Source: Natronolimnohabitans sp. A-GB9 (lineage in GTDB: Archaea > Halobacteriota > Halobacteria > Halobacteriales > Natrialbaceae). Taken from it: 64,000 nt of DNA. Shown here one piece after another: positions 25,315 to 33,334 of this stretch (its first letter is position 1; every line of letters starts with the position of its first letter). The stretch spans positions 248,001 through 312,000 of the forward strand of contig NZ_JAVDDV010000003.1 of the NCBI RefSeq assembly GCF_030848565.1, given 5' to 3'. The notes below the pieces were generated by a model, which had not been told where the DNA came from, searched no databases, and saw only the letters and a program-made list of their open reading frames with translations. The translations under genes and the position numbers were made by a program.

Positions 25315-25791
25315 GTGATCCTCGTCATCTGCGGGCCCCCGGGTGCAGGCAAGACCACGATCGCCGAGGAACTTCGCCGGCGACTCGAGGCCCGCGGCGA
25401 ATCCGTCCGGCTACATCACTCCGACGACTTCTCGAGTCGGACCTACGAGCAACTGTACGAGCGAGCGAGCGACGATCCCGAGGACGCGATCACGATCGTC
25501 GACGGAACGTTCTACCGGCGCACGTGGCAGGTCCAGTTTCGGACCCTCGAGTCGCGGACGGACGTTCGGTTCGTCTACGTCACGGCCGATCTCGAGACCT
25601 GCCTCGAGCGCAATCGGTCGCGGGCGGATTCGATCGACGAACAGGGCGTTCACGTCGTCTATCGGGAGTTCGACGCGCCCGAGGACGCCCTCGAGATCGA
25701 CACCGACGAGTACGACGTCGCGGCGGCAGTCGACGAAATCGTCGACGCGCTCGAGTCGTGGGGCTGGATCGCTACCGACAGTAACAGGTGA
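25315..25791 (+). CDS. P-loop kinase (adenylylsulfate-kinase / L-seryl-tRNA kinase-like)
   Basis: A 158-residue nucleotide kinase from GTG 25315 (MILVICGPPGAGKTTIAEEL). Walker A GPPGAGKT lies at residues 7-14. The segment LHHSDDFSS gives a DxD-like catalytic site, IVDGTFYRRTWQ follows, and VYVTADLETCLERNRSR provides a lid with Arg residues. The size and motif order fit the zeta-toxin, APS-kinase and PSTK superfamily. Substrate cannot be stated. The alternative GTG at 25267 lies in element C2 and adds residues unlike the family. The stop TGA (25789-25791) leads straight into element A2. Confidence 0.75.
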   Translation: MILVICGPPGAGKTTIAEELRRRLEARGESVRLHHSDDFSSRTYEQLYERASDDPEDAITIVDGTFYRRTWQVQFRTLESRTDVRFVYVTADLETCLERNRSRADSIDEQGVHVVYREFDAPEDALEIDTDEYDVAAAVDEIVDALESWGWIATDSNR

Positions 25792-25898
25792 TACTGTCAG
25801 ACAGCACGATTCGACGATCGGTCGCGCGACTGCGGCCGTCCTCACGGGGACGTCGCGAATTCGCGACCGACTGCTCACTGACTGCTAGCCAAGAGTAT
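25791..25898. repeat. Family A palindromic element A2
   Basis: 108 bp. The left terminus ATACTGTCAGACAGCA begins at the kinase stop codon, and the core GGACGTCGCGAATTCGCGACC is nearly identical to A1. The right terminus TGCTAGCCAAGAGTAT is decayed. Same orientation as A1. Confidence 0.75.
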
Positions 25899-25926
25899 GA
25901 AAGCCGGGCAGTCACGACTCGAGCGG

Positions 25927-26799
25927 TTAGAGTCCCGGCACCAGCTTCGCGAGTTCGTCCGGTCGCTGCTCGGGCTCGAGGTCGTCCGGGATCGCGTCCC
26001 AGTCGAGTTCGTCAGTTCCGGGTTCGGCGTCGGTCTCGAAACCAGGGTCGTCGGCCGGCTCCCGATCGCGATACGCCGGCGGCGGGCCGCCGTGGGCGTA
26101 GACGCCGTCGGGGTGGTCGACCGTCCAGACGTGCATCATACAGGGCGTCCGGCAGGGGAGCCGAACGTCGCCGTCGGCGAAGTCACGTTCGTAGGCCTGT
26201 CGGTAGTACCACCACGCGAATCGACCTGGGAGACCGGCGTGGTAGTGCCAGGGTGAACACCGATCCGCGGGCTCGCTTTCGTCGCCGTACACCGCCGGTG
26301 GCTCGACTGCCTCGCCGTCTTCGGTCGCGATGAACATGACACCGATCGAGCGCCAGCTCTCGTTGTCGACGAGCACCGACTCCGGTCGTTCGGGATCGAG
26401 CATCGCGTCGTCGCCGACGTAGTCGGGGTTGATCCAGTGAGACCAGCCGTCGGCGTCACAATCGAGGGTGTCGAAGTACGGTTTGAATCCCGCCTCGACC
26501 AGCGCGCCAGCGTCTGGGTAGCGCTCCTCGAGCGACGCACGAACCGTCTCCTGAAGTTCGATCGTCTCCGGGTGATCGTCCACACAGCCGTCCATACTCG
26601 CGTCCTCGCAGTGACCCATACTCGGCTCGAGGGTGGCCTCCGGACAGCGGTCGTCGAGCCACGACTGTGAGCCACCAGCCGTTTCACTCGCAGTTGCCTG
26701 TGCCTGTCCGACACCGATCGTAGAAAACGCAGCTGTGCCCGCCGACGCTCGCAACAGCCGTCGCCGAGTTACCTTCGTGCCGTCGAAACGGTCGTCCAT
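25927..26799 (-). CDS. Tat-exported protein of unknown function
   Basis: A 290-residue protein with a clear Tat signal (KVTRRRLLRASAGTAAFSTIGVGQAQA) and no lipobox. The mature part opens with a Cys-rich segment (CPEATLEPSMGHCEDASMDGCVDDHP). LEERYPDAGALVEAGFKPYFDTLDCDADGWSHW follows, then a His/Trp-rich block (CSPWHYHAGLPGRFAWWYYR) and CRTPCMMHVWTVDHPDGVYAH. The recurring H, C and W residues suggest a metal- or cofactor-binding extracellular protein. I do not recognise the family. The tail is acidic and Pro-rich. It stands alone next to element A2. Confidence 0.73.
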   Translation of the reverse strand: MDDRFDGTKVTRRRLLRASAGTAAFSTIGVGQAQATASETAGGSQSWLDDRCPEATLEPSMGHCEDASMDGCVDDHPETIELQETVRASLEERYPDAGALVEAGFKPYFDTLDCDADGWSHWINPDYVGDDAMLDPERPESVLVDNESWRSIGVMFIATEDGEAVEPPAVYGDESEPADRCSPWHYHAGLPGRFAWWYYRQAYERDFADGDVRLPCRTPCMMHVWTVDHPDGVYAHGGPPPAYRDREPADDPGFETDAEPGTDELDWDAIPDDLEPEQRPDELAKLVPGL

Positions 26800-26869
26800 A
26801 CCAGCAGTTCCACACCGACGACGGTCCTAAACCCCTGTTACCGGTCGGCCTGACAGTCACGTAGAGCGA

Positions 26870-27910
26870 CTACTCGCGGACCGCGCCCGTCCCCGGACGG
26901 TCGAGACCGGCCAGATCGATTCGGCCGGCGGACATCGACACGCCGTCGTAGGGATCTTCGGCGAGCAACAGCGACCCGTCGAGGTCGGCGTAGTCGAGCA
27001 GCGGTGCGAGGTGACAGGCCGCGGCGATCGACGCGTTGGACTCGGTCATACAGCCACACATCACCTCGAGGTCGTGGGCGCGGGCCGTATGGATCATCCG
27101 TTTGGCCTCCCGAAGGCCGCCACACTTCATCAGTTTCAGGTTCGCGATGTCACAGCGGTTGGCGATCCGTGGGATATCCTCGAGTGTCACACAGGACTCG
27201 TCGGCGGCGATCGGCAGCGTCGAGCGCTCGTAGACGAATCGCAGCCCCTCGTGATTCTCGGCGGGGACGGGCTGTTCGACGAACTCGAGGTCGAACGCGG
27301 CCAGGCGATCGATCTTCGAGACCGCTTCGCGGGGCGTCCAGGCCTCGTTGGCGTCGACGAACAGCGAGACGTCGGGGGCGACCGAGCGGATCGTCTCGAC
27401 GATCTCTATATCTCGGTCCGTACCGAGTTTGACCTTCAGGCGGTCGTAGCCCCGCTCGAGTGCCGTCTCGGTCTTCTCACGCATCCGTTCGGTGTCGTCG
27501 AGTCCGATGGTGTAGGAGGTCTCGAGCGTGTCGTCGGGATCGAGTCCCCAGTACTGGTACAGCGGCACGTCGAGACGTTTCGCTGCGAGGTCGTGACAGG
27601 CGATGCTGACCGCGGTCCGGGCGGCCGGATTTCGTTCGACGGTCTCGCGCATGCGGCGTTCGATCAGCGCGAGGTTGTGGGGGTCGTCGACGTCCTCGAC
27701 GACCGCGAGCAGGTCGGGCAGGACGGCCTCGACGGTGGCCGGCGTCTCCCCGTAGTGTGACGACGGCCCCGCGCCGCCGACGCCGACCCGTCCGTCCTCG
27801 TCTTCGATCCGGACCGTCACGACCTCGGCCTCGGTCTGGGTTCCGCGTGCGATCGTAAAGGGGAATTCGAGTGGCAGCGAGTGGCGTTCGAACGTCGTCT
27901 CGAGACTCAT
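26870..27910 (-). CDS. dgcA: Dipeptide epimerase / N-acetyl-D-glutamate racemase-type enolase (DgcA-like)
   Basis: A 346-residue enolase-superfamily protein of the muconate-lactonising/dipeptide epimerase subgroup. The catalytic KxK is at K159/K161 (LKVKLGTD). Metal ligands are D186 (FVDANEAW), E212 (FVEQPVP) and D237 (IAADES), and the second catalytic Lys is near K259 (NLKLMKCGG). Its start codon overlaps the stop of the upstream DUF1611 gene by four bases (ATGA), so the two are translationally coupled. In the DgcN-DgcA pathway known from marine bacteria and halophilic archaea, DgcA converts N-acetyl-D-glutamate to the L form. The gene pair supports that role over a general dipeptide epimerase. 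Confidence 0.87.
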   Translation of the reverse strand: MSLETTFERHSLPLEFPFTIARGTQTEAEVVTVRIEDEDGRVGVGGAGPSSHYGETPATVEAVLPDLLAVVEDVDDPHNLALIERRMRETVERNPAARTAVSIACHDLAAKRLDVPLYQYWGLDPDDTLETSYTIGLDDTERMREKTETALERGYDRLKVKLGTDRDIEIVETIRSVAPDVSLFVDANEAWTPREAVSKIDRLAAFDLEFVEQPVPAENHEGLRFVYERSTLPIAADESCVTLEDIPRIANRCDIANLKLMKCGGLREAKRMIHTARAHDLEVMCGCMTESNASIAAACHLAPLLDYADLDGSLLLAEDPYDGVSMSAGRIDLAGLDRPGTGAVRE

Positions 27911-28926
27911 AGTAGTTCGTCGAGGACCGTCTCGCTGTCGAACCGAACGACGTCCGTCGCGGGGACGTCGAGAGCGCTCGCGTACTCGTCGATGGCCTCG
28001 CGTGCGGCGGCGTCGTCCTCGAGATCCGACGTGTTGAGCGCGCCGGCGACGACCTCGCTCCCGCCGACCGGGGCAGCGAGGTTCTCGTAGAGATCGACGT
28101 ACGTCGGGAGGTCGGGGAGGGAAAACGACTCGTAGCCGTGGATCGCCTCTCGGCCGGCGTCGTGACAGAGCACCAGTTTGTCGGCCATCGAGCCGTGGAG
28201 AATACCACAGGTAACCGCGGAGTAGGCCGGGTGGACGATGCTGCCTTGCCCCTCGACGAAGAGGTAGTCGTGTTCGTCGCCTTTCTCGAGGATCATCTCC
28301 TCGACGGCGCCGGCGGTGAAGTCGCTGACGACCCGGTCGATCGGGTTCCCCCAGCCCTCGATCATGATCCCCGTCTGGCCGGTCGGGATCACGGCGGCGT
28401 CGTAGCCGGCCTCGCGGGCGTCGCGGGCGAGTTCCATCGAGACGGTCATCTTCCCGACCGAGCAGTCGGTGCCGACGGTGAGGATGACCTCGGCGTCGAC
28501 CTCATCGGCGACGCCGTCGCCGACCGTCAGATCTGCAGGCGGTTTGCGGACGTCCCACAGCTCGCAGTCGTTCTCGGCCGCCAGCCGTGCGAACTCCTCG
28601 TCCTCGGCGAGGAAGTAGTGTAGGCCCGAGATGACGTCACAGCCGTCCTCGAGGGCCGTGCGGACGTCGTCGCGCCAACTCTCGTCGAAGCCGCCGCCGA
28701 TCGGAGCGATGCCGATCAACAGGGCGTCGACGTCGTTGGTCTCGAGGTCGGCCATCCCCTCGTAGATCGGCGCGTCCTGGACGTCGGAGACGAAGTCGTT
28801 GACTCGCTTGCCCGCGGATTCGCGGTCGAGGACGCCGACGACGTCGTAGTCGCCGTAGCGGAGGACGCCGAGTGCAGTTTTCGCGCGGTCGGGGAACTTC
28901 TCGTGGGCGAGAATTGCAACGCGCAT
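27907..28926 (-). CDS. dgcN: DUF1611 protein, D-glutamate N-acetyltransferase-like (DgcN)
   Basis: A 339-residue DUF1611 protein. An N-terminal Rossmann-like part (MRVAILAHEKFP ... IGIAPIGGGF) is followed by a P-loop-like domain with TVGTDCSVGKMTVSMEL (about 150-166), TGQTGIMIEGWG and a FVEGQGSIVHPAYS segment. DgcN acetylates D-glutamate, the first step in the two-enzyme D-glutamate breakdown pathway; the partner epimerase gene follows with an ATGA overlap. It is the first gene of the operon. An AT-rich box (TTATTTAAATAGC, 28949-28961) and a short palindrome lie just upstream. The activity is inferred from family and gene order, not tested. Confidence 0.85.
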   Translation of the reverse strand: MRVAILAHEKFPDRAKTALGVLRYGDYDVVGVLDRESAGKRVNDFVSDVQDAPIYEGMADLETNDVDALLIGIAPIGGGFDESWRDDVRTALEDGCDVISGLHYFLAEDEEFARLAAENDCELWDVRKPPADLTVGDGVADEVDAEVILTVGTDCSVGKMTVSMELARDAREAGYDAAVIPTGQTGIMIEGWGNPIDRVVSDFTAGAVEEMILEKGDEHDYLFVEGQGSIVHPAYSAVTCGILHGSMADKLVLCHDAGREAIHGYESFSLPDLPTYVDLYENLAAPVGGSEVVAGALNTSDLEDDAAAREAIDEYASALDVPATDVVRFDSETVLDELL

Positions 28927-28946
28927 ATCGATGCATGGGGGGAGAT

Positions 28947-28976
28947 ATTATTTAAATAGCTCATGTTGTACGCAAC
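28947..28976 (-). promoter_or_regulatory. Promoter and small palindrome upstream of dgcN-dgcA
   Basis: Read on the minus strand, GCTATTTAAATAA lies about 25 bases before the dgcN ATG and would serve as TATA box. Immediately upstream is GTTG-TACG-CAAC (28965-28976), a 4-bp arm inverted repeat placed where a regulator could block or aid TFB binding. Confidence 0.45.
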
Positions 28977-29075
28977 AGTATCCGTTTCCTGACAACTTGG
29001 ACGGCTCTTACTGCGAACAGAACGTGGCGGCGAGCCCCGAGTCGTACGGTCTTCCACTCCGACGCCCCACGCAGA

Positions 29076-30014
29076 TCAGAGCACTCGCAGGGTCGTCGTC
29101 CAGAACGATCGATGAGCGTCCTCGAGGGCCGGTTTCGGGTCGCCGGTCGCGTCGACGGCGGCGGTGGCGGCGGGCTCGAGATCGGCTTCCGCGACGAGCG
29201 CGTCGACGACGCCGCGCTGGCCGACCACGAACAGGCGGTCGGCGTCGACGTCGGCTACGGCGTCCGCACAGCGCTCGAGGTGGGCGTCGATCTGGTCGTC
29301 GCGGATCCGTTCGAACCGGGCCTGCGAGAAGCCGCCCTTCGAGTGGCTCCCCTTGACGTCGCTCTCGAAACCACGGTAATCGATGCGCTCGTCACCGTCG
29401 TAGCGGCCGAGGGCAAAGAGATCGGTTCGAACGAGTGCGAGCGCGTACCGACCAGTCGGCAGGAACCACTCGCGCTCGAGGGCGAACCGATCGCCCCAGG
29501 TGGTGTGGGCTTCGAGGTCGGCGTCGGGAAGCGCCGGCGGCTCGAGCGCGACGGCGACCAGCCCCGCGTCGTCGACACAGAGCACACAGGGGGCGGCGTC
29601 GTCGACGAGCGCGGCCCGATCGCCAAGGAGGGTCCCGAGGTCGACGTCCGACTCCTCACGGAGGGTCTCGACGGCGTCGCCGTCCTCGAGGACGGCCGTC
29701 AGCGCACCCTCGGGGGCCGTCCGGAACGACGCGAGCCGGTCGATCACCTCGGCGAGTCGCGCCCCACGGAGACGGTCGCGATGCCGGGGCTCCAAGGTGG
29801 TCTCCTCGTCCTCGAGCCGTTCGAGTTCGCCTTCGAGCTGGGCGATACGGTCCTCGAGCCGGTTTACCTCCGCCTCGGCCTCCTGTTTGGCCGTGGTCGC
29901 TTCGGCCCGGCGCTCGGATTCGGCCTCGTAGCGGTTTTGCAGCCGCTCGTTTTCCTCCTCGAGTTCGTCGATACGCTCCTTGAGCGAGGCTCGGCCGAGC
30001 AACTCATCGAGCAT
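29076..30014 (-). CDS. Vms1/Ankzf1-type peptidyl-tRNA hydrolase (VLRF1 domain)
   Basis: A 312-residue protein with an N-terminal coiled coil (about 9-75, ERIDELEEENERLQ ...) and a VLRF1/eRF1-like domain. The hallmark segment KGSHSKGGFSQARFERIR spans 221-238, containing the GGxSQ loop whose Gln (here Q231) is catalytic in eukaryotic Vms1. Such proteins release nascent chains from stalled 60S/50S ribosomes by cleaving peptidyl-tRNA. The C-terminus (DRLFVVGQRGVVDALV) is the pelota/eRF1-like beta-alpha unit. The coiled coil is typical of the haloarchaeal form. Minus strand, one gene downstream of a DUF5802 gene, 30 bp apart. Confidence 0.86.
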   Translation of the reverse strand: MLDELLGRASLKERIDELEEENERLQNRYEAESERRAEATTAKQEAEAEVNRLEDRIAQLEGELERLEDEETTLEPRHRDRLRGARLAEVIDRLASFRTAPEGALTAVLEDGDAVETLREESDVDLGTLLGDRAALVDDAAPCVLCVDDAGLVAVALEPPALPDADLEAHTTWGDRFALEREWFLPTGRYALALVRTDLFALGRYDGDERIDYRGFESDVKGSHSKGGFSQARFERIRDDQIDAHLERCADAVADVDADRLFVVGQRGVVDALVAEADLEPAATAAVDATGDPKPALEDAHRSFWTTTLRVL

Positions 30015-30043
30015 CTAGCTAACGGCGCGAAGCGAGTGCACTT

Positions 30044-30427
30044 CTAGGTTCCGACGTTTGGCAGCCCGTCGTCACCGTCGGTTTCCGACCACCCTCCCGA
30101 GAAGGAGAGCAGTTGCTGGGCCCGCTCGCGGCGAGCGAGGAGGACCTCCCGGAGCGAGGGCGGGTTCCGGACGTCGGTGTCCTCGAGCATCTCCTCGGGA
30201 ACGGCGAGCGTATTCGCCGGCACGCCCTCGTCGCCGTGGACCGGGAAATGGTGGGACTCGAGTTTCATCACCAGCGGCGCGTCGAGTCGCTCGAGGCCCT
30301 CGCCGGTCGCGTAGACTTCCTCGTTGATCCGCTCGTGTTGGTCGTTGTGCATGAACGCACGATCACCGTCGATCGGGGTCACGTAGAGTCGTCCGAGATA
30401 GTAGCTCCGCGAGAACACCTCGAACAT
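30044..30427 (-). CDS. DUF5802-like haloarchaeal protein (127 aa)
   Basis: A 127-residue cytoplasmic protein starting MFEVFSRSYYLGRLYV at the ATG at 30425-30427. An in-frame upstream start adds five residues (MCIVT) and is less likely. Beta-rich core with AFMHNDQHERINEEVYATGEGLERLD, VMKLESHHFPVHGDEGVP and a C-terminal helix SLREVLLARRERAQQLLSF. The arrangement fits the haloarchaea-only DUF5802 family as I remember it. Function unknown. It probably forms a unit with the Vms1-like gene downstream, hinting at translation quality control, but that is inference from adjacency. Confidence 0.72.
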   Translation of the reverse strand: MFEVFSRSYYLGRLYVTPIDGDRAFMHNDQHERINEEVYATGEGLERLDAPLVMKLESHHFPVHGDEGVPANTLAVPEEMLEDTDVRNPPSLREVLLARRERAQQLLSFSGGWSETDGDDGLPNVGT

Positions 30428-30673
30428 GGTAACTATACACAAGGGTTCACGCGGGATAACTATTTTCGAACAGATTTAAACCGTCGGGCTATCAGAGGAA
30501 AAGTCCCACACTCTCGGACAGTCACTCCGAGATACCTACAGGATTCAATCCATCCGTTTCAGAAACGATACGAATCCGCAAATCACACGAACTCGAGAAA
30601 CGGACTCGGTAACGACCGGCAGATGACGGTTACAAGTCACATAACTACGGTCGGACAGTAACTGGGATAAACC

Positions 30674-31237
30674 ATGTGGCCCTGGGGACATTTCGGCGTC
30701 GCGTATCTCCTGTACTCGTTGTACGCTCGTGGACGGTTTCGACGACCGCCGGGGCCCGAGGCCGCACTCGCGGTACTCGTCGGCTCGCAACTCGCCGATC
30801 TGATCGACAAACCGCTCGCCTGGGGGCTCGGAGTTCTGCCCGGCGGACGAACGCTCGCTCACTCCCTGCTGTTTGCCGCCGTCGTGATCGTCGTCGCGTA
30901 TGCCGTTGGATTCGCCTACAACCGTGTCGAGACGGCGACCGCGTTCGTCATCGCACACCTGTCTCACCTCCTGGCGGACCTGCCGCCACGGCTTCTCCTC
31001 GGCTATCCCTTCGGCTCCGAATTTCTGTTCTGGCCGTTTCTGCCCCATCCGACGTTCGGGTACAACGAGCGGCTCTTCGAACCGCCGGCAGTCGTCGAAG
31101 CGGTCGTCACTCCGTTTACTGACCCGCTGGTGTTCTTTCTGTTCGACGTGTCGCTGTTCGTCGTGGGGGTCGTGCTCTGGTATATCGACGGCTGTCCGGG
31201 ACTTCGATACGTGACGTCGCGGTTCGGCTCGGCGTGA
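30674..31237 (+). CDS. YdjM/DUF457-type membrane-bound metal-dependent hydrolase
   Basis: A 187-residue membrane protein with the layout of the YdjM/LexA-regulated hydrolase family. The opening MWPWGHFGVAYLLYSLY carries the first His, GSQLADLIDKPLAW an Asp motif, GGRTLAHSLLF a second His, and AHLSHLLADLPPR the H-x2-H-x2-D type motif. A PHPTFGYNE loop and a last hydrophobic helix near 155-175 complete the protein. The conserved His and Asp residues lie at membrane borders and could bind a metal. The enzymatic role is not proven for the family. The stop TGA (31235-31237) opens element B3. Confidence 0.82.
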   Translation: MWPWGHFGVAYLLYSLYARGRFRRPPGPEAALAVLVGSQLADLIDKPLAWGLGVLPGGRTLAHSLLFAAVVIVVAYAVGFAYNRVETATAFVIAHLSHLLADLPPRLLLGYPFGSEFLFWPFLPHPTFGYNERLFEPPAVVEAVVTPFTDPLVFFLFDVSLFVVGVVLWYIDGCPGLRYVTSRFGSA

Positions 31238-31317
31238 TACGGACTGCTGTACCGAGTGGCCGCCGATCGCCAGGGTGGGGTCGGCGATCAGCGGGACGTG
31301 ACGACAGGAGATCGTAT
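31237..31317. repeat. Family B element B3
   Basis: 81 bp. Left terminus ATACGGACTGCTGTACCGAG at the stop of the YdjM-like gene; core GCCGATCGCCAGGG ... GTCGGCGATCAGC. The right terminus CGACAGGAGATCGTAT belongs to the sub-type seen at B4 and near 54890. Element A3 follows 37 bp further on, so the two families sit side by side. Confidence 0.72.
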
Positions 31318-31354
31318 GAACGGACGATCGACCATCGGTTCCGACACGACTGTG

Positions 31355-31464
31355 ATACTGCCGGACAGCAGTCAGTAACCCGTCGGTCGCGAATCCGCGG
31401 CCGTCACCGTCGGGAACGGCCGCAGCCGTGCGACCGATCGGTGAATCGTGCTGTCCGGCAGTAT
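31355..31464. repeat. Family A palindromic element A3
   Basis: 110 bp with perfect 16-bp terminal inverted repeats ATACTGCCGGACAGCA / TGCTGTCCGGCAGTAT and the core GGTCGCGAATCCGCGGCCG. Orientation opposite to A1/A2. Compared with A4 the ends differ at one position on both sides in a way that keeps them complementary. Confidence 0.85.
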
Positions 31465-31737
31465 GAGCCATCTCGTGTGTCGACGACTCCCGTCTGCTGG
31501 TTCACGTTCTCGTCAAATACCTCGCTGCAAACGATCGTGAATAGTGAAAACAGTGCCCATTAATCGGGAGTACGAATTCCGCTGTCGAGACGGCAGTAGC
31601 CACACCACCGTTCGGTGATGTACTCATTCGAACGGACATACCCACCCCGTAAAACCGTTCGACGGACGGTTTCGAACCGATTGAACGGTTCGAACGAAGG
31701 TCAGTCTTTTTAGTATGTTCGCTCTAACGAAGGGATA
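31465..31737. promoter_or_regulatory. Upstream region of the secreted coiled-coil gene
   Basis: No gene seen. Between 31655 and 31700 there is a cluster of related words (AAACCGTTCGA, GGTTTCGAACCG, GAACGGTTCGAAC) forming several overlapping inverted repeats around TTCGAA, possibly an operator array. TCTTTTTAGT at 31704-31713 is a TATA-like box about 26 bases before the ATG at 31738. Confidence 0.45.
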
Positions 31738-32493
31738 ATGACCACTCGGTCGGTCGTCATCATCGCGTTGATCGCCATCGTCGGATTACTTGGTGCACCC
31801 CTCGTGAGTGGTGCCGTCGTCGGCGTCTTCGACGACGATCCTGCCGAATCGACCGCTGAATCGAACGGCGAACCGAACGCGTCCGTGTCGGCACACATGC
31901 AAGCCAGTGCCGCCGACACCGAGACCACCGTCGAGTCCGAACTGTTCGACGCACAGTACGAGCGCGCCGACAACGACAGTCAGGTAGCGATGATCGCCGA
32001 TCGGACGGGCGACCTCGAGGACCGGCTCGACGCACTCGAGGCCGAACGCGAAACGCTCCGTGAACAGGATGACGATCTCCACCGCGGAGAGTATCAGTCT
32101 CGAATGGCGACGCTGACCGTCGAGATTCGGTCGCTCGAGCGCGAAATCGAGCACACTGAACGCCGAGCGAACCACCACGGCGTCGACGTCGACGGACTCG
32201 AGGAACTCCGCGAGAACGCCGCCGAACTCGACGGACCCGACGTCGCCGCGATGGCGCGTGGACTCGGCGTCGACGGAGCCCCGGGCCAGGGTCCACCTGC
32301 CGACCGCGGCGGCGACGGGGGCAGTCAGGGCCCACCCGCTGACCGCGGCCAGCAGGCTCCGTTCGACGACGATGGCGACGGGGCCGTAACCGACCGACAG
32401 CCGGACCGCGAGGAGGTCGACGATCCTCAGGCCGACCACGCCGACAGCGACTCCACGACGGCGTCGAACGAGAGCGAGACGCCGGCGCAGTAG
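31738..32493 (+). CDS. Secreted or membrane-anchored coiled-coil protein
   Basis: A 251-residue protein with an N-terminal signal or anchor helix (MTTRSVVIIALIAIVGLLGAPLVSGAVVG). A Ser/Ala/Asp-rich segment is followed by a coiled coil at about 75-155 (DRTGDLEDRLDALEAERETLREQ, VEIRSLEREIEHTERRAN). The C-terminus is acidic and Gly/Pro/Gln-rich, with the duplicated phrase GPPADRG (about 185-203). Exported to the surface, probably oligomeric. No enzymatic motif and no recognised family. Its promoter region contains clustered TTCGAA palindromes. Confidence 0.7.
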   Translation: MTTRSVVIIALIAIVGLLGAPLVSGAVVGVFDDDPAESTAESNGEPNASVSAHMQASAADTETTVESELFDAQYERADNDSQVAMIADRTGDLEDRLDALEAERETLREQDDDLHRGEYQSRMATLTVEIRSLEREIEHTERRANHHGVDVDGLEELRENAAELDGPDVAAMARGLGVDGAPGQGPPADRGGDGGSQGPPADRGQQAPFDDDGDGAVTDRQPDREEVDDPQADHADSDSTTASNESETPAQ

Positions 32494-32590
32494 CGATCGA
32501 ACCACGGCAGTCGATTTTCCTCTGGTCGCCGACCCGACGCAGACCTCCGAGCAGACACGCTTTTCAGCGGCGACCCCCAACCGTCACTCG

Positions 32591-33283
32591 ATGGACTCCG
32601 CCGCATTGCTTGATTTGCTGGGGAACGAGAACCGGAGACGCATTCTCCGGTTGCTCGCCCGCAAACCCTGTTATGTCACCGAAATATCCGACTATCTCGG
32701 CGTGAGTCCCAAGGCGGTCATCGAACACCTGCGGAAACTCGAGGAGGCGGGACTGATCGAGAGCCGGGTCGACGACCAGCGCCGGAAGTACTTTCACATC
32801 GCCCGTCACGTCCGCCTCGAGGTCAACGTCTCACCCTACGGCTTCGCGAGCAAGAGCGCCTATCCCGCAAGCAGCAGCTTCGACATCACGACCTGTCGAC
32901 ACCTCACGCTCGACGTCAACTGGGACGAAAACGAGGAGCTCGACGAGCTCCTCTCGGCGCTCGAGGACTTAGAACAGCTCGAAAACGAACTCTCACTCGC
33001 CCAACGGTGGGTACAGGGGCGGCTCTGTGACGTGCTCGATCAGATCTCCGAGACCGTCGGGTCCGGCCCCGAGAGCCGGATCTACGCCGACGTGCTGGGG
33101 AGCATCCGAACCGAGCCGAAATCGGTTGGCGAACTCAGCCAGGACGTCGACGCACCCCGCGAAGTGGTCGCCGACCTCCTCGAGTCGATGGCCGACGAGG
33201 GAATCGTGCGCCGGACCGAACGGGGCTGGGAGCTGACGACGGGAACGGAGTCGGAGTCGGGGTCCGGGTCCGAGGCGGAGTAA
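32591..33283 (+). CDS. ArsR-type winged-helix transcriptional regulator
   Basis: A 230-residue regulator. The N-terminal ArsR winged helix (about 1-75) reads LLDLLGNENRRRILRLLARKPCYVTEISDYLGVSPKAVIEHLRKLEEAGLIESRVDDQRRKYFHIA. A beta region with FASKSAYPASS and a helical middle (about 115-155, LLSALEDLEQLENELSLAQRWVQGRL) follow. The C-terminal second winged-helix-like unit (about 165-220) contains LGSIRTEPKSVGELSQDVDAPREVVADLLESMADEGIVRR. Two DNA-binding units in one chain are frequent in haloarchaeal ArsR-like regulators. No metal-binding Cys cluster of classical ArsR is visible. Followed by a convergent membrane gene. Confidence 0.83.
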   Translation: MDSAALLDLLGNENRRRILRLLARKPCYVTEISDYLGVSPKAVIEHLRKLEEAGLIESRVDDQRRKYFHIARHVRLEVNVSPYGFASKSAYPASSSFDITTCRHLTLDVNWDENEELDELLSALEDLEQLENELSLAQRWVQGRLCDVLDQISETVGSGPESRIYADVLGSIRTEPKSVGELSQDVDAPREVVADLLESMADEGIVRRTERGWELTTGTESESGSGSEAE

Positions 33284-33334
33284 CCGTTAGGAACCCCTCG
33301 AGTCTCGCGGATCTCGCCCCGCTACCGGTTTCTC

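Noticed and set aside
30545-31471. A 308-codon minus frame over the YdjM-like gene and two repeats
   Set aside because: It reads through two palindromic elements and opposite a membrane protein with conserved His/Asp motifs; not protein-like.
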